Shown in pieces: positions 51,505 through 59,914 of a stretch of 64,000 nucleotides of DNA; position 1 is the first letter of the stretch, and the number at the start of each line of letters is the position of its first letter. Both the position numbers and the translations under genes were made by a program. Origin of the DNA: Kaistia defluvii. Lineage in GTDB: Bacteria; Pseudomonadota; Alphaproteobacteria; Rhizobiales; Kaistiaceae. The notes under the pieces are model-generated. The model worked only from the letters and a program-made list of their open reading frames with translations. It searched no databases and was not told the DNA's origin. Where the stretch lies: NCBI RefSeq assembly GCF_040548815.1, contig NZ_JBEPSM010000004.1, positions 124,001-188,000 on the forward strand, given 5' to 3'.

Positions 51505-52857
51505 TCAGCGGCAGTATTTCCGGCCGCCGCCCTTGCCGCGCTGGCGCAGGTCCACGTGGTAGTGGTCCTCGTGGTAGCCGTCCGAGCCGGGACCCAACAC
51601 CGTATTAAACTTGTCGCACGCCGACACGCGCGCCGCCTTCAGGAACGTGTCTTCCTTCTCGGTGCGATCCTTCGCCTTTGATACCGTCACCCAGCGGCCG
51701 TTCACTTGGAAGGCCGCGATGTCGATCGCGTTCAGGAAGGCGTGCTCGGAGAGCATGGCGTTGACCACGCGGTTACGGCCGCGGCAGGAATAGGAGTCCG
51801 CCACCCGCAACGCCGTCACCCGGCCGCCCAACGTCGCCTGCGCCGAGGGCTGGATGTCCTGCTCGACCCAGCGCGCCAGCGTCGTCGCCACCGCGCAATT
51901 GATCTTGGCGCCCGGCTCCAGCTCGACCTTGCCGCCTTCGAGCGCCGTGACCTCGAACGGATCCGGCCCGCCGCAGCTCCCGGCATGGATCGCCGGCAGA
52001 GCCGAGGCCGAAATCTTCAGCCCGCTCATGGACGCCTTGCAAGCGGCAAGCGCCTCCGGCACGGCGGGGATGATGTTCGGAACCAGCGCGGCCAGCACGA
52101 CATCCGGCTTGCGGCGCGGCATGGGCAGCGAGGGCGGCGTCGCCGCGGCGACGGCGGACTTATCGTCTTCGGTCTTGCCCGCCGGCGCGGGGTCGGCGGG
52201 GGCGAGCGCAGCTTCCTTCTCCGGCGGCGGCAGGCGGTCGCCCTTCTTCAGGCTGCCATCGACATTGCGCCCATCGGTCGGCGTCGGCTTCAGCAGCGTC
52301 GGCAGAACGGGCGGCGCAAAGGCGAGTTCGCCCTCGCTCGGCGGATCGGCCGGCACCGCGCCGGCAAGCGCGGAAGCGGCGGCGATGGCGCCGGCGGCAA
52401 GAGCCGGGTCGGCGGGAATGGGTACCGTCTTCACCGTGCCGACCGTCGCCTCGGCCGGGGCCGGAATGGCGACCAGTCCGGCTGCCTTGCGGTCCTCCGC
52501 GGGCTTCGTGCGGGGCAAGGGCGTGGCGGCGACGACCGGAGCCTGCGAGGCCGGCGCCTCGACCGCCTCGGCCTTAACGGCAGGGCGCGGGGTGGGTAAC
52601 GGCGTGCTAACAGCCGCACTCCCCGCCGGAGTTTCCACGACCGGCGGCGCCGCCGCCTTGGCAGGCTCGACGGCTCGCGGGGCGCGATGCGGTTTCCGCT
52701 TGGCGGGTTTCCGCTCCGAGGTCTGGTTGACCTTGGGAAAGACCTTCTGGAACAACTGGTCGGGGGTGACGGCGCGTGCCTCGATCGGCATCGCGCCAAC
52801 GAAGAGGGCGGCCAGAAGGCCGCCCGCGCCAAACGTCAGGACCCGCAATTTTGCCAT
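51505..52857 (-). CDS. Extensin-like C-terminal domain protein
   Basis: This 450-residue exported protein has a signal segment (LRVLTFGAGGLLAALFVGAMP, cleavage after EARA). It then has a Pro/Ala-rich low-complexity region of about 220 residues and an extensin-like C-terminal domain (about 265-445). That domain resembles M15 D,D-carboxypeptidases: SEHAFLNAIDIAAF and HEDHYHVDLRQ supply the His/Asp zinc-ligand pattern, and several Cys residues may form disulfides. A peptidoglycan-related role is likely, not demonstrated. ATG at 52857 gives the best signal peptide. Confidence 0.85.
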   Translation of the reverse strand: MAKLRVLTFGAGGLLAALFVGAMPIEARAVTPDQLFQKVFPKVNQTSERKPAKRKPHRAPRAVEPAKAAAPPVVETPAGSAAVSTPLPTPRPAVKAEAVEAPASQAPVVAATPLPRTKPAEDRKAAGLVAIPAPAEATVGTVKTVPIPADPALAAGAIAAASALAGAVPADPPSEGELAFAPPVLPTLLKPTPTDGRNVDGSLKKGDRLPPPEKEAALAPADPAPAGKTEDDKSAVAAATPPSLPMPRRKPDVVLAALVPNIIPAVPEALAACKASMSGLKISASALPAIHAGSCGGPDPFEVTALEGGKVELEPGAKINCAVATTLARWVEQDIQPSAQATLGGRVTALRVADSYSCRGRNRVVNAMLSEHAFLNAIDIAAFQVNGRWVTVSKAKDRTEKEDTFLKAARVSACDKFNTVLGPGSDGYHEDHYHVDLRQRGKGGGRKYCR

Positions 52858-52957
52858 CGCCGTACCTGCCCGCCTCGTGATTGCCAGTGGCTTCTCAAAG
52901 ATAAGCAACGCAATGCAACAGCGTTCCGTTCCGGCCGGCGTCGCGGGACGCCCTCGC

Positions 52958-53896
52958 CTACCAGACGAAGGCCTCCGTCACGTCGCGACGCCCGACCAGC
53001 ATGGCATCCGCGACGAGGCGCAGCGGCGACCCGTCGACATCGCTCTGGCCGGACGCGAGAAGCTGGGCGAAATGGGCGTAGATCCGCTCATATTCCTCGC
53101 TCGGCGCCTCGACGGCGAGCTTGCCGTCGACCTCCAGCGCCGCGCCGCCCTTGTAGAGGCGCAGCTTGTGGCCGGCGGCGGCTTCGATCGTCATATGCCA
53201 CTTCTCGTCGCCCTGCTCGCGCCAGTCGAAATCGGCGGTGAGCGTCGGCTGCGCCGCCTCGGCGCTGCCGAAGGTGAGCTTGGCGGCGATCGGCGTCTGT
53301 CGGTTTTCCGGATAGGTCAGCGTCGCGGCCTTTACGAAGGGCGCGAAGGGCAGGATCTTGACGAAGATCGACAGCGCATTGATGCCGGGATCGAACACGC
53401 CGAAGCCGCCCGGCTCCCAGATCCATTCCTGGCCGGGATGCCACTTCTTGACGTCCTCGCGCCATTCGATCTTCACCGAACCGACGCCATGCTTGGCGAG
53501 CAGCGCCTTGGCCTCGTCGACGGCCGGGTTGAACTGCGAGTGCCAGGTGGCGAACAGGACCTTGCCCTTCGCCGCGGCAAAGGCCTTCAGATCCTCGAAT
53601 TCGGCCAGAGTCGCCGCCGGCGGCTTCTCGAGCAGCACATGCTTGCCGGCCTCGAGCGCCTCGCGCGCAATGGCGTGGCGGACGTCCGGCGGCGTGTTGA
53701 CCGAGACGATGCCGATTTCCGGCATCGCCGCATAGAGATCCGCCGCCGTCTTGAAGCTCGGCACGCCGTTATGGCTGAGGCCGCGCTGGCTGACCACCGC
53801 CGCGACCTCGAAATCATTGCCCTTGTCGATCACCGGCAGGTGCTGGTCCTGCGTGATCTTGCCGAGCCCGATGATCGCGATTTTCTGCTTGGCCAT
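52958..53896 (-). CDS. Gfo/Idh/MocA oxidoreductase, D-galactose/L-arabinose 1-dehydrogenase-like
   Basis: The Rossmann domain of this 312-residue protein begins IAIIGLGKITQDQHLPVI (residues 6-23), with EKPPAATLAEFEDL near residue 90. The signature WHPGQEWIWEPGGFGVFDPGINALSI (near residue 155) is nearly the same as I recall for the Azospirillum L-arabinose/D-galactose 1-dehydrogenase. That enzyme oxidises the sugar to a lactone in the non-phosphorylative route. No other genes of that route are adjacent. ATG at 53896 is the first sensible start. Confidence 0.85.
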   Translation of the reverse strand: MAKQKIAIIGLGKITQDQHLPVIDKGNDFEVAAVVSQRGLSHNGVPSFKTAADLYAAMPEIGIVSVNTPPDVRHAIAREALEAGKHVLLEKPPAATLAEFEDLKAFAAAKGKVLFATWHSQFNPAVDEAKALLAKHGVGSVKIEWREDVKKWHPGQEWIWEPGGFGVFDPGINALSIFVKILPFAPFVKAATLTYPENRQTPIAAKLTFGSAEAAQPTLTADFDWREQGDEKWHMTIEAAAGHKLRLYKGGAALEVDGKLAVEAPSEEYERIYAHFAQLLASGQSDVDGSPLRLVADAMLVGRRDVTEAFVW

Positions 53897-53987
53897 CTAT
53901 TCCGCCCTGATCGTTTCTGCTGTTTGATTTGGTTGTGGGCGATCTAACACCATGCGGCGCCGGATCGCAAAAGGCCCGGCCCTCCGG

Positions 53988-54464
53988 TCAGGCGGGCTCG
54001 GCGTCGAGATGCCGGATGAAGATCACCAGCTTGTGCGGGCCAACATCCCGCTCGACCTCGGTCCAGCCGCGCGCGGCGTAATAGCCGCTCTTTTCCGGCA
54101 CGGCGCAGAGGTAGATGCGATCGAAGCCGAGCGCGCGGGCCTCGTCGACGATGCGGCGCGACAGCGTCTCGCCCATGCCCTTTCGGCGCTCTTCCGGCTC
54201 GACCCAGAGCGCGGCCAGCCAGGGCGTATATTGCGGCCGCTCCTCGACATCGCTGTCGATCAGGATGGCGGAGCCGACGAATTCGTCGCCGCGATGCGCG
54301 ACGACCCCGAGCGGCACGGCGTCGGTCTTGAACTGGCGCAGATGGCCGAGCAGCGTCGCCAGCGGCTCGCCCGCCTCGCGCCACCAGGCATGCCACATCC
54401 GGTCGGCGACGGTGCCGATGAACTCGGAGCGCGCGGCAAGGCTTGAGATCGTCACGTCGGTCAC
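53988..54464 (-). CDS. GNAT family N-acetyltransferase
   Basis: This 158-residue GNAT has PLGVVAHRGDEFVGSAILIDSD, then WLAALWVEPEERRKGMGETLSRRIVDEA (R-x-x-G-x-G/A acetyl-CoA loop) and IYLCAVPEKSGYYAARGWTEVE. The Y-Y-A-x-x-G-W motif near residue 132 is typical. GTG at 54464 overlaps the patatin stop (GTGA), so it is the third gene of the bdhA-patatin-GNAT operon. The substrate is unknown. Confidence 0.83.
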   Translation of the reverse strand: MTDVTISSLAARSEFIGTVADRMWHAWWREAGEPLATLLGHLRQFKTDAVPLGVVAHRGDEFVGSAILIDSDVEERPQYTPWLAALWVEPEERRKGMGETLSRRIVDEARALGFDRIYLCAVPEKSGYYAARGWTEVERDVGPHKLVIFIRHLDAEPA

Positions 54465-55489
54465 TGGAACTGCGTCCTTAAATCCACGGTGTCGCGCACG
54501 CCTATATCGGCAAAATGGGCCTGGAGCCAATCCTCCGCCGCCATCCGGCCGGCGGCCTGCAATTCCTCGAAGAAGGCGCGCGACGTATCGAACTTGGTCG
54601 AGGCCGAGAACTTTTCCAGCGCCTTGCCGGCGTCGATTCGATGGACGCGGTTGTGGCGGTAGTGGCCGGGATCGAGCCTGCCCTCGGCCAGCATCCGGTT
54701 GACGAAATCGATGCTGCGCAGTTCGCGCAGCAGCGAGGCGTTGAAGGTGATCTCGCTCATCCGCTCCAGGATTTCCTTGGTCGAGGTCGGCACGGTGTTT
54801 CGCTCGATAGGATTGATCTGCACCAGCAGGATGTCGGACGTCCGGGTTTCGGTGAAGAACGGGAACAGCGCCGGATTACCCATGAAGCCGCCGTCCCAGT
54901 AAGGCTCGCCATCGACCTCGACGGTCTGGAACAGATAGGGCAGGCAGGCCGAGGCCATCACCGCATCGGCCGTGATGCCGCCATCGGAAAACACCTTGAT
55001 CTTGCCGGTCTTCACCGCCGTCGCCGAGATGAACAGCCTTGGCGCGGCGCAGGCGCGGACCCGCTCGAAATCGACCATCTCGATGACGATCTCGCGCAGC
55101 GGGTTGATGTTCATCGGGTTGAAGCCATAGGGCGAGGAGAAATTCGTCATCGCCTCGATCATGTGGAAGGGCTGCATCGCCGGCACGCGCCACGAGCCCA
55201 TCCAGGCGCCGATGAAATCCCGCGCCGAGGCGCCGGGGCGGCCGGCGGCGCTGACCCGCATCCAGAATTCCTGGAGCCGCAGGCGCGCACCCGCTGCGCC
55301 ATCGCGCGCCATGCCGTCGGCGAGCGCCACGGCGTTCAGCGCGCCGGCACTGGTGCCCGAAATCGCCTCGAAGCCGAGGCGGCCATCCTCCAGCAGCTTG
55401 TCCAGCACGCCCCAGGTGAAGGCCCCGTGCGCCCCGCCGCCCTGCAGGCCGAGATTGATGATCTTGCGCCCCGGGGCCGCGGCGCTCAT
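54461..55489 (-). CDS. Patatin-like phospholipase family protein (DUF3734-type)
   Basis: The patatin domain of this 342-residue protein has the oxyanion GGGAHGAF (residues 17-24), nucleophile Ser47 in GTSAG, and the catalytic Asp in YWDGGFMGNPAL near residue 206. The C-terminal third (NTVPTSTKEILERMSEITFNASLLREL) matches the DUF3734 extension. ATG overlaps the bdhA stop by 4 bases (ATGA). Linkage to bdhA raises the possibility of a role in PHB or membrane lipid turnover; this is an inference. Confidence 0.9.
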   Translation of the reverse strand: MSAAAPGRKIINLGLQGGGAHGAFTWGVLDKLLEDGRLGFEAISGTSAGALNAVALADGMARDGAAGARLRLQEFWMRVSAAGRPGASARDFIGAWMGSWRVPAMQPFHMIEAMTNFSSPYGFNPMNINPLREIVIEMVDFERVRACAAPRLFISATAVKTGKIKVFSDGGITADAVMASACLPYLFQTVEVDGEPYWDGGFMGNPALFPFFTETRTSDILLVQINPIERNTVPTSTKEILERMSEITFNASLLRELRSIDFVNRMLAEGRLDPGHYRHNRVHRIDAGKALEKFSASTKFDTSRAFFEELQAAGRMAAEDWLQAHFADIGVRDTVDLRTQFQ

Positions 55490-56283
55490 GCCGCGGTCCA
55501 GCCGCCGTCGATCGACTGCAGCGACCCGGTGATGCTGCGCGCGCCATGGGTGGTGAGGAACAGCGCCAGCGCCGCCACCTCCTCGACCGTGACGAATTCC
55601 TTGGTCGGCTGGGCGGCGAGGATGACATCCTTCTTCACCTGCTCTTCCGTCATGCCGCGCGCCGCGGCGGTGGCCGGGATCTGCTTTTCGACCAGCGGGG
55701 TCCAGACATAGCCGGGGCAGATGGCGTTGACGGTGATGCCCTTGTCCGCCACTTCAAGCGCGACCGTTTTGGTGACGCCGGCAATGCCATGCTTCGCCGC
55801 GACATAGGCAACCTTGTAGGGCGAGGCGACGAGCGCATGCGCCGAGGCTGTCGAGATGATGCGCCCCCAGCCCTTCTTCTTCATCGCCGGCAGCGCCAGG
55901 CGGATGGCGTGGAAGGCCGCGGTCAGGTTGAGCGCGATGATCAGGTTCCACTTGTCGACCGGGAATTCGTCGATCGGCGCCACATGCTGCACGCCGGCAT
56001 TGTTGACCAGCACGTCGATGGCGCCGAATTCCTTCTCGACATCGCCGATCATGGTGGCGATCTCGTCCTCGCGCGTCATGTCGGCGCCGGAATAGCGCAC
56101 CTCGACGCCGAATTCGGCCGCCAGCTCGGCGCGCAGCTTTTCCGTCGCCACCGGATCACCGAAGCCGTTCAGCACGACATGCGCGCCGGCGCCGGCCATG
56201 GCCCTCGCCATGCCGAGACCGATGCCGGAGGTCGACCCCGTCACCAGCGCGACCTTGTCCTTCAGATGACCGTCCTTCGACAT
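55486..56283 (-). CDS. bdhA: 3-hydroxybutyrate dehydrogenase
   Basis: This 265-residue SDR enzyme oxidises (R)-3-hydroxybutyrate to acetoacetate in PHB breakdown. It has VTGSTSGIGLGMARAMA (residues 14-30), NNAGVQHVAPIDEFP near residue 94, the catalytic Ser147 and Tyr160/Lys164 (SAHALVASPYKVAYVAAKHG) and CPGYVWTPLVEKQIP near residue 195. The last motif is characteristic of BdhA. ATG at 56283 is the family start. It heads an operon with the patatin and GNAT genes and is divergent from zur. Confidence 0.93.
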   Translation of the reverse strand: MSKDGHLKDKVALVTGSTSGIGLGMARAMAGAGAHVVLNGFGDPVATEKLRAELAAEFGVEVRYSGADMTREDEIATMIGDVEKEFGAIDVLVNNAGVQHVAPIDEFPVDKWNLIIALNLTAAFHAIRLALPAMKKKGWGRIISTASAHALVASPYKVAYVAAKHGIAGVTKTVALEVADKGITVNAICPGYVWTPLVEKQIPATAAARGMTEEQVKKDVILAAQPTKEFVTVEEVAALALFLTTHGARSITGSLQSIDGGWTAA

Positions 56284-56452
56284 GAATTCGCTCCGGAATG
56301 AATGATAAGGGGTGAGAACCGAGCCAGACGACCATATATTGCGGCGCAGCAGCAAGGGAAGTTGACGTCGGTGTCGCGCCCCGCTCGGCCTTGCGGGCGA
56401 TCCGTGATAGAACGCGGCGCAGCGGATCCTTGCCCGCGCGCATGAGGATTGG

Positions 56453-56995
56453 ATGACCATGAGCGGAGCCAAGCACGCCACGGCGACCGGAACGGACCAG
56501 ATCGTGCTCGAACACAGCGACCACGACCACGACCATTGCGCCCGCGACGCCATCGCCCATGCCGAGGCGATTTCCGCCGCCGAGGGCCTGCGCTTCACCG
56601 AGCAGCGCCGCAAGGTGCTGGCCGCTCTCGCCGAAAGCCATGTCCCCGCCAGCGCCTATGACGTGATCGACCGGCTCGCCGCCGAGGGCCCGCGCCCGGC
56701 GCCGGTCTCCGTCTATCGGGCGCTCGAATTCCTGGTCGAGCACGGCTTCGCGCACCGGATCGAGAGCCGCAACGCCTATATCGCCTGCTCGCGCGGCCCC
56801 GAGGGCCACGACAAGCCCGGCCATGGCGCGGCGACCGTCTTCCTGCTCTGCGAAACCTGCGGCGCCGCCGGCGAGGCCTCGTCCGCCGCCCTGACCGAGG
56901 CGCTCGCCGCCGTGACGCAGGCGGCCGGCTTTGCGCCGCGCGCCCCGATCATCGAAATCCGCGGCCTCTGCGCCCGCTGCCGCGAGGCGGCATGA
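56453..56995 (+). CDS. zur: Fur family regulator, Zur-like
   Basis: This 180-residue metalloregulator has a winged-helix N-terminal domain (LRFTEQRRKVLAALAESHVPASAYDVIDRLAAEGPRPAPVSVYRALEFL split over residues 46-94). VEHGFAHRIESRNAYIAC and the structural zinc Cys pair CETCG (near residue 139) and CARC (near 175) follow. The SAYDVIDRL, P-V-S-V-Y-R-A-L-E-F-L and IESRNAYIAC motifs point to Zur, the zinc uptake repressor. An unusual His/Asp-rich stretch (LEHSDHDHDHCARD) sits before the winged helix. Znu transporter genes are not nearby. Confidence 0.85.
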   Translation: MTMSGAKHATATGTDQIVLEHSDHDHDHCARDAIAHAEAISAAEGLRFTEQRRKVLAALAESHVPASAYDVIDRLAAEGPRPAPVSVYRALEFLVEHGFAHRIESRNAYIACSRGPEGHDKPGHGAATVFLLCETCGAAGEASSAALTEALAAVTQAAGFAPRAPIIEIRGLCARCREAA

Positions 56996-57030
56996 TGCCT
57001 GGCGATACGCTCCTGCACCTGAGCCCGAAA

Positions 57031-57149
57031 AGCCCTCGCCCGCTTGCGGGAGAGGGTCGGGTGAGGGCCTTGCCTTCAAACGAAGCTCCAAATTCGCGCC
57101 TTCGGCGCGCCCTCACCCCAGCCCTCTCCCGCATGGCGGGAGAGGGAGC
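57031..57149. repeat. Palindromic repeat family E, inverted pair
   Basis: AGCCCTCGCCCGCTTGCGGGAGAGGGTCGGGTGAGGGC (57031-57068) and the inverse CCCTCACCCCAGCCCTCTCCCGCATGGCGGGAGAGGG (57109-57149). They fill the gap between zur and ispG. Confidence 0.65.
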
Positions 57150-57167
57150 GACAACGCGTGATCTCGC

Positions 57168-58451
57168 ATGAACGAAATCTCTTGCTCCCCCGAATTCACC
57201 GCCGGCCCGCTGCCGCGGCGCCGCGCCACCTCTGTCCGCGTCGGCAAGGTCCTGGTCGGCGGCAACGCCCCCGTGGTCGTGCAGTCGATGACCAATACGG
57301 ACACGGCCGACATCGACGGCACCGTGGCGCAGATCGCGGCCCTGGCCCGCGCCGGATCGGAACTGGTGCGCATCACGGTCGACCGCGACGAAGCGGCGGC
57401 CGCCGTGCCGTTCATCAAGGAAAAGCTGCTCGCGCGCCGCATCGACGTGCCGCTGATCGGCGACTTCCACTATATCGGCCACAAGCTCCTGACCGATCAC
57501 CCCGCCTGCGCCGAGGCGCTCGACAAATACCGCATCAATCCCGGCAATGTCGGCTTCGGCGAAAAGCGCGACCGCCAGTTCGCGACGCTGATCGAACTCG
57601 CGATAAAATACGACAAGCCGGTGCGCATCGGCGTCAACTGGGGCTCGCTCGACCAGGACCTGCTCACCCGCCTGATGGACGAGAACGCTGCTTCCGCCAC
57701 GCCGATCTCGGCCGCCGCCGTGATGCGCGAGGCGATCTGCCAGTCGGCCATCCTGTCCGCCAATCTGGCTGAGCAGATCGGCCTGCCGCGCGAAAAGATC
57801 ATCCTCTCGGCCAAGGTGTCGAACGTGCAGGACCTGATCGCCGTCTATCGCGATCTCGCCCGCCGCTCCGACCATTGCCTGCATCTGGGCCTCACCGAGG
57901 CCGGCATGGGCACCAAGGGCATCGTCGCCTCCTCGGCCGCCATGGGAATTTTGCTGCAGGAAGGCATCGGCGACACCATCCGCGTCTCGCTGACGCCGGA
58001 GCCGAACGGCGACCGCACCCGCGAGGTGCAGGTGGCGCAGGAACTGCTGCAGACCATGGGGTTCCGTGCCTTCCTCCCGATCGTCGCCGCCTGCCCCGGC
58101 TGCGGCCGCACCACCTCGACCGTGTTCCAGGAACTGGCGAGCCGCATCCAGGAAGACATCCGCACGTCGATGCCGGTCTGGCGCGAGCGCTATCCCGGCG
58201 TCGAGGCGCTGAAGGTCGCCGTGATGGGCTGCATCGTCAACGGTCCGGGTGAATCGAAGCACGCCGACATCGGCATCTCGCTCCCCGGCACCGGCGAAAC
58301 GCCAGCCGCGCCCGTCTTCATCGACGGCAAAAAGGCAATCACTCTCCGCGGGCCCGCCATCGCCGAGGATTTCCGCAAGCTTGTGGATGAGTATATCGAG
58401 AAGCGGTTTGGGATTGGCGCGAAGGCAGAGGCGCCGGAAGCAGCGGAGTAG
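57168..58451 (+). CDS. ispG: (E)-4-hydroxy-3-methylbut-2-enyl-diphosphate synthase
   Basis: This 427-residue iron-sulfur enzyme of the MEP isoprenoid pathway has a TIM barrel with [14 protein letters not shown] near residue 35, [42 protein letters not shown] and [15 protein letters not shown] 4Fe-4S domain follows, with the Cys residues in [12 protein letters not shown] (near residue 307) and [18 protein letters not shown] (near residue 355). An ATG at 57168 is close to the end of a palindromic repeat. Confidence 0.95.
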   Translation: MNEISCSPEFTAGPLPRRRATSVRVGKVLVGGNAPVVVQSMTNTDTADIDGTVAQIAALARAGSELVRITVDRDEAAAAVPFIKEKLLARRIDVPLIGDFHYIGHKLLTDHPACAEALDKYRINPGNVGFGEKRDRQFATLIELAIKYDKPVRIGVNWGSLDQDLLTRLMDENAASATPISAAAVMREAICQSAILSANLAEQIGLPREKIILSAKVSNVQDLIAVYRDLARRSDHCLHLGLTEAGMGTKGIVASSAAMGILLQEGIGDTIRVSLTPEPNGDRTREVQVAQELLQTMGFRAFLPIVAACPGCGRTTSTVFQELASRIQEDIRTSMPVWRERYPGVEALKVAVMGCIVNGPGESKHADIGISLPGTGETPAAPVFIDGKKAITLRGPAIAEDFRKLVDEYIEKRFGIGAKAEAPEAAE

Positions 58452-58460
58452 AAGCGAACG

Positions 58461-58515
58461 CCCCCTCCCCGAAAACGCCGAGGCGTTTTCGACCCTCCCT
58501 CAAGGGGAGGGTTCA
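58461..58515. repeat. Family D repeat, left arm around DUF559 gene
   Basis: Order: CCCCCTCCCC, then a GAAAACGC/GCGTTTTC hairpin, then the 24-bp block ACCCTCCCTCAAGGGGAGGGTTCA (58492-58515). The block and the outer CCCCCTCCCC are exact reverse complements of the right arm. The DUF559 stop codon (58500-58502) and its last four codons lie inside. Confidence 0.85.
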
Positions 58516-58880
58516 GAGGGAGGTTGTTCTGCTGCGTCTGCGATGGCCCTGTAGACCGCTTCGACATTGTTCATCACATCGGGATTGGTGAGGCGCAGGA
58601 CACGGAAGCCCCGCGCTTCGAGCCATGCGGTCCGCCTTGCGTCGGCAGCGATCGCCGCCTCGGCAAAATGCTGGCTGCCATCAATCTCAACGACCAGGCG
58701 ACGTTCGGCACAGAAGAAGTCGACGATGAACGGACCGATCGGGACCTGGCGCCGGAACTTCAGTCCCTCGACGGCGCGAGCCCGCAATCGCAGCCACAGC
58801 CGGAACTCCGCTTCCGTCATGTTCCGGCGCATGGTGCGGGCAAAGCCGAGTTGACGAGGATCTGCGATGCGCCGGCTCAT
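58500..58880 (-). CDS. DUF559 endonuclease-domain protein (Vsr/PD-(D/E)XK-like)
   Basis: This 126-residue protein has RTMRRNMTEAEFRLWLRLRARAV-type helices near residues 15-37 (conserved T-x-A-E-x-x-L-W). FRRQVPIGPFIVDFFCAERRLVVEIDGSQH follows near residues 43-72, giving the D...E-x-D PD-(D/E)XK active site, then ARRTAWLEARGFRVLRLTNPDVM with the Vsr-like R-L-x-N-x-D motif. The family is predicted nuclease, biochemically little known. GGAG precedes the ATG at 58880. The gene is enclosed by inverted family D repeats, and its stop codon is in one arm. Confidence 0.87.
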   Translation of the reverse strand: MSRRIADPRQLGFARTMRRNMTEAEFRLWLRLRARAVEGLKFRRQVPIGPFIVDFFCAERRLVVEIDGSQHFAEAAIAADARRTAWLEARGFRVLRLTNPDVMNNVEAVYRAIADAAEQPPSEPSP

Positions 58881-58940
58881 CTCCAGCTCCCAAGATCTTT
58901 CGTCAATCTTGCGGGATTCCACTATTTCAGCAAGCTCCGC

Positions 58941-58996
58941 TGAACCCTCCCCTTGAGGGAGGGTCAAAACGGGCGACGCCCGTTTTGGGGAGGGGG
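58941..58996. repeat. Family D repeat, right arm around DUF559 gene
   Basis: 24-bp block TGAACCCTCCCCTTGAGGGAGGGT (58941-58964) matches the left arm exactly in reverse. A hairpin CAAAACGGGC/GCCCGTTTTG follows, then GGGGAGGGGG. The hairpin sequence differs from the left arm but keeps its shape. Confidence 0.85.
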
Positions 58997-59088
58997 ACTA
59001 TCGTTAGCCACACTCCTTTTTCCCCCGTTTACGGCGGCTTCCGTAGAGACTAGATCTGTTGCGTTCGCCCCGTCGTCGAGGATCGATC

Positions 59089-59901
59089 GTGATCAAGCTT
59101 CTGCCGATGCGCCTGTTGTTTGTCCTCGCCATCCTGACCGCGCCGAGCCTGGCGCTCGCGCGGCCGCTCGATGGCTCCGTCACCTATCGCGAGCGCATCG
59201 CGCTGGATCCCAAGGCGGCCATCACCGTCACCCTGGTCGATGTCAGCCATGCCGATGCCCCGGCCAAGGTGATCGCCAAGCAGCGCATCCGGCCGCGCGG
59301 GCGCCAGGTGCCGATCGAATTCCGCCTGCATTATGCGCCGACCCGGATCAAGCCCGGCCACCGCTATCAGCTGCAGGCGCGGATCGATCGCGGCGACGAT
59401 CTGCTGTTCATCAACAAGGAAGCCGTGCCCGTCGCGCCGCTCGATACCAAGGGGCCGGTGACGATCACGGTTCAGCCGGTCTCGGATGCCGATGCGCCCC
59501 CGCCGACCGACGCGAGCAAGCCCACCCAGACCAAGGCTCCCGCCAATCCGGGGCCGGCCGCCCCGCTCCAGGGCACCGAATGGCTGGCCGAGGATATTGG
59601 CGGGCGCGGCGTGCTCGACATCGTGCAGTCGACGCTGACCATCGAGGGCGGCGGCAAGATCTCCGGCTCGGGCGGCTGCAACCGCTATTTCGGCACGGTC
59701 ACGGTCGAGGACGGCAAGATCAAGGTCGGGCCGCTCGGCGCGACGCAGATGGCCTGCGTCCCGGCCCAGATGGACCAGGAGCGGAAATTCCTCGACGCGC
59801 TCTCCAACACCCGCGGCTATCGCATCGAGGGTTCGAAGCTGACCCTGCTCGATGCGAACGGCAAGACGCTGGCGCGGCTGATACGGAACACCAAGGCCTA
59901 A
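59089..59901 (+). CDS. YbaY-like plus META (HslJ-like) domain secreted protein
   Basis: This 270-residue protein has a signal peptide (LLFVLAILTAPSLALA, near residues 10-25). A YbaY/type III secretion-pilotin-like beta domain has GSVTYRERIALDPKAAITVTLVDVS, IEFRLHYAPTRI and YQLQARIDRGDDLLFINKEA. After a Pro-rich linker comes a META domain (GTEWLAEDIGG, SGSGGCNRYFGTVTVED, GATQMACVPAQMDQERKFLDAL). META-containing HslJ-like proteins relate to stress or antibiotic tolerance; the role here is unknown. GTG at 59089 has GAGG about 7 bases upstream; an in-frame ATG at 59107 is possible. Confidence 0.78.
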   Translation: MIKLLPMRLLFVLAILTAPSLALARPLDGSVTYRERIALDPKAAITVTLVDVSHADAPAKVIAKQRIRPRGRQVPIEFRLHYAPTRIKPGHRYQLQARIDRGDDLLFINKEAVPVAPLDTKGPVTITVQPVSDADAPPPTDASKPTQTKAPANPGPAAPLQGTEWLAEDIGGRGVLDIVQSTLTIEGGGKISGSGGCNRYFGTVTVEDGKIKVGPLGATQMACVPAQMDQERKFLDALSNTRGYRIEGSKLTLLDANGKTLARLIRNTKA

Positions 59902-59914
59902 GGCCCGTCGCCCG

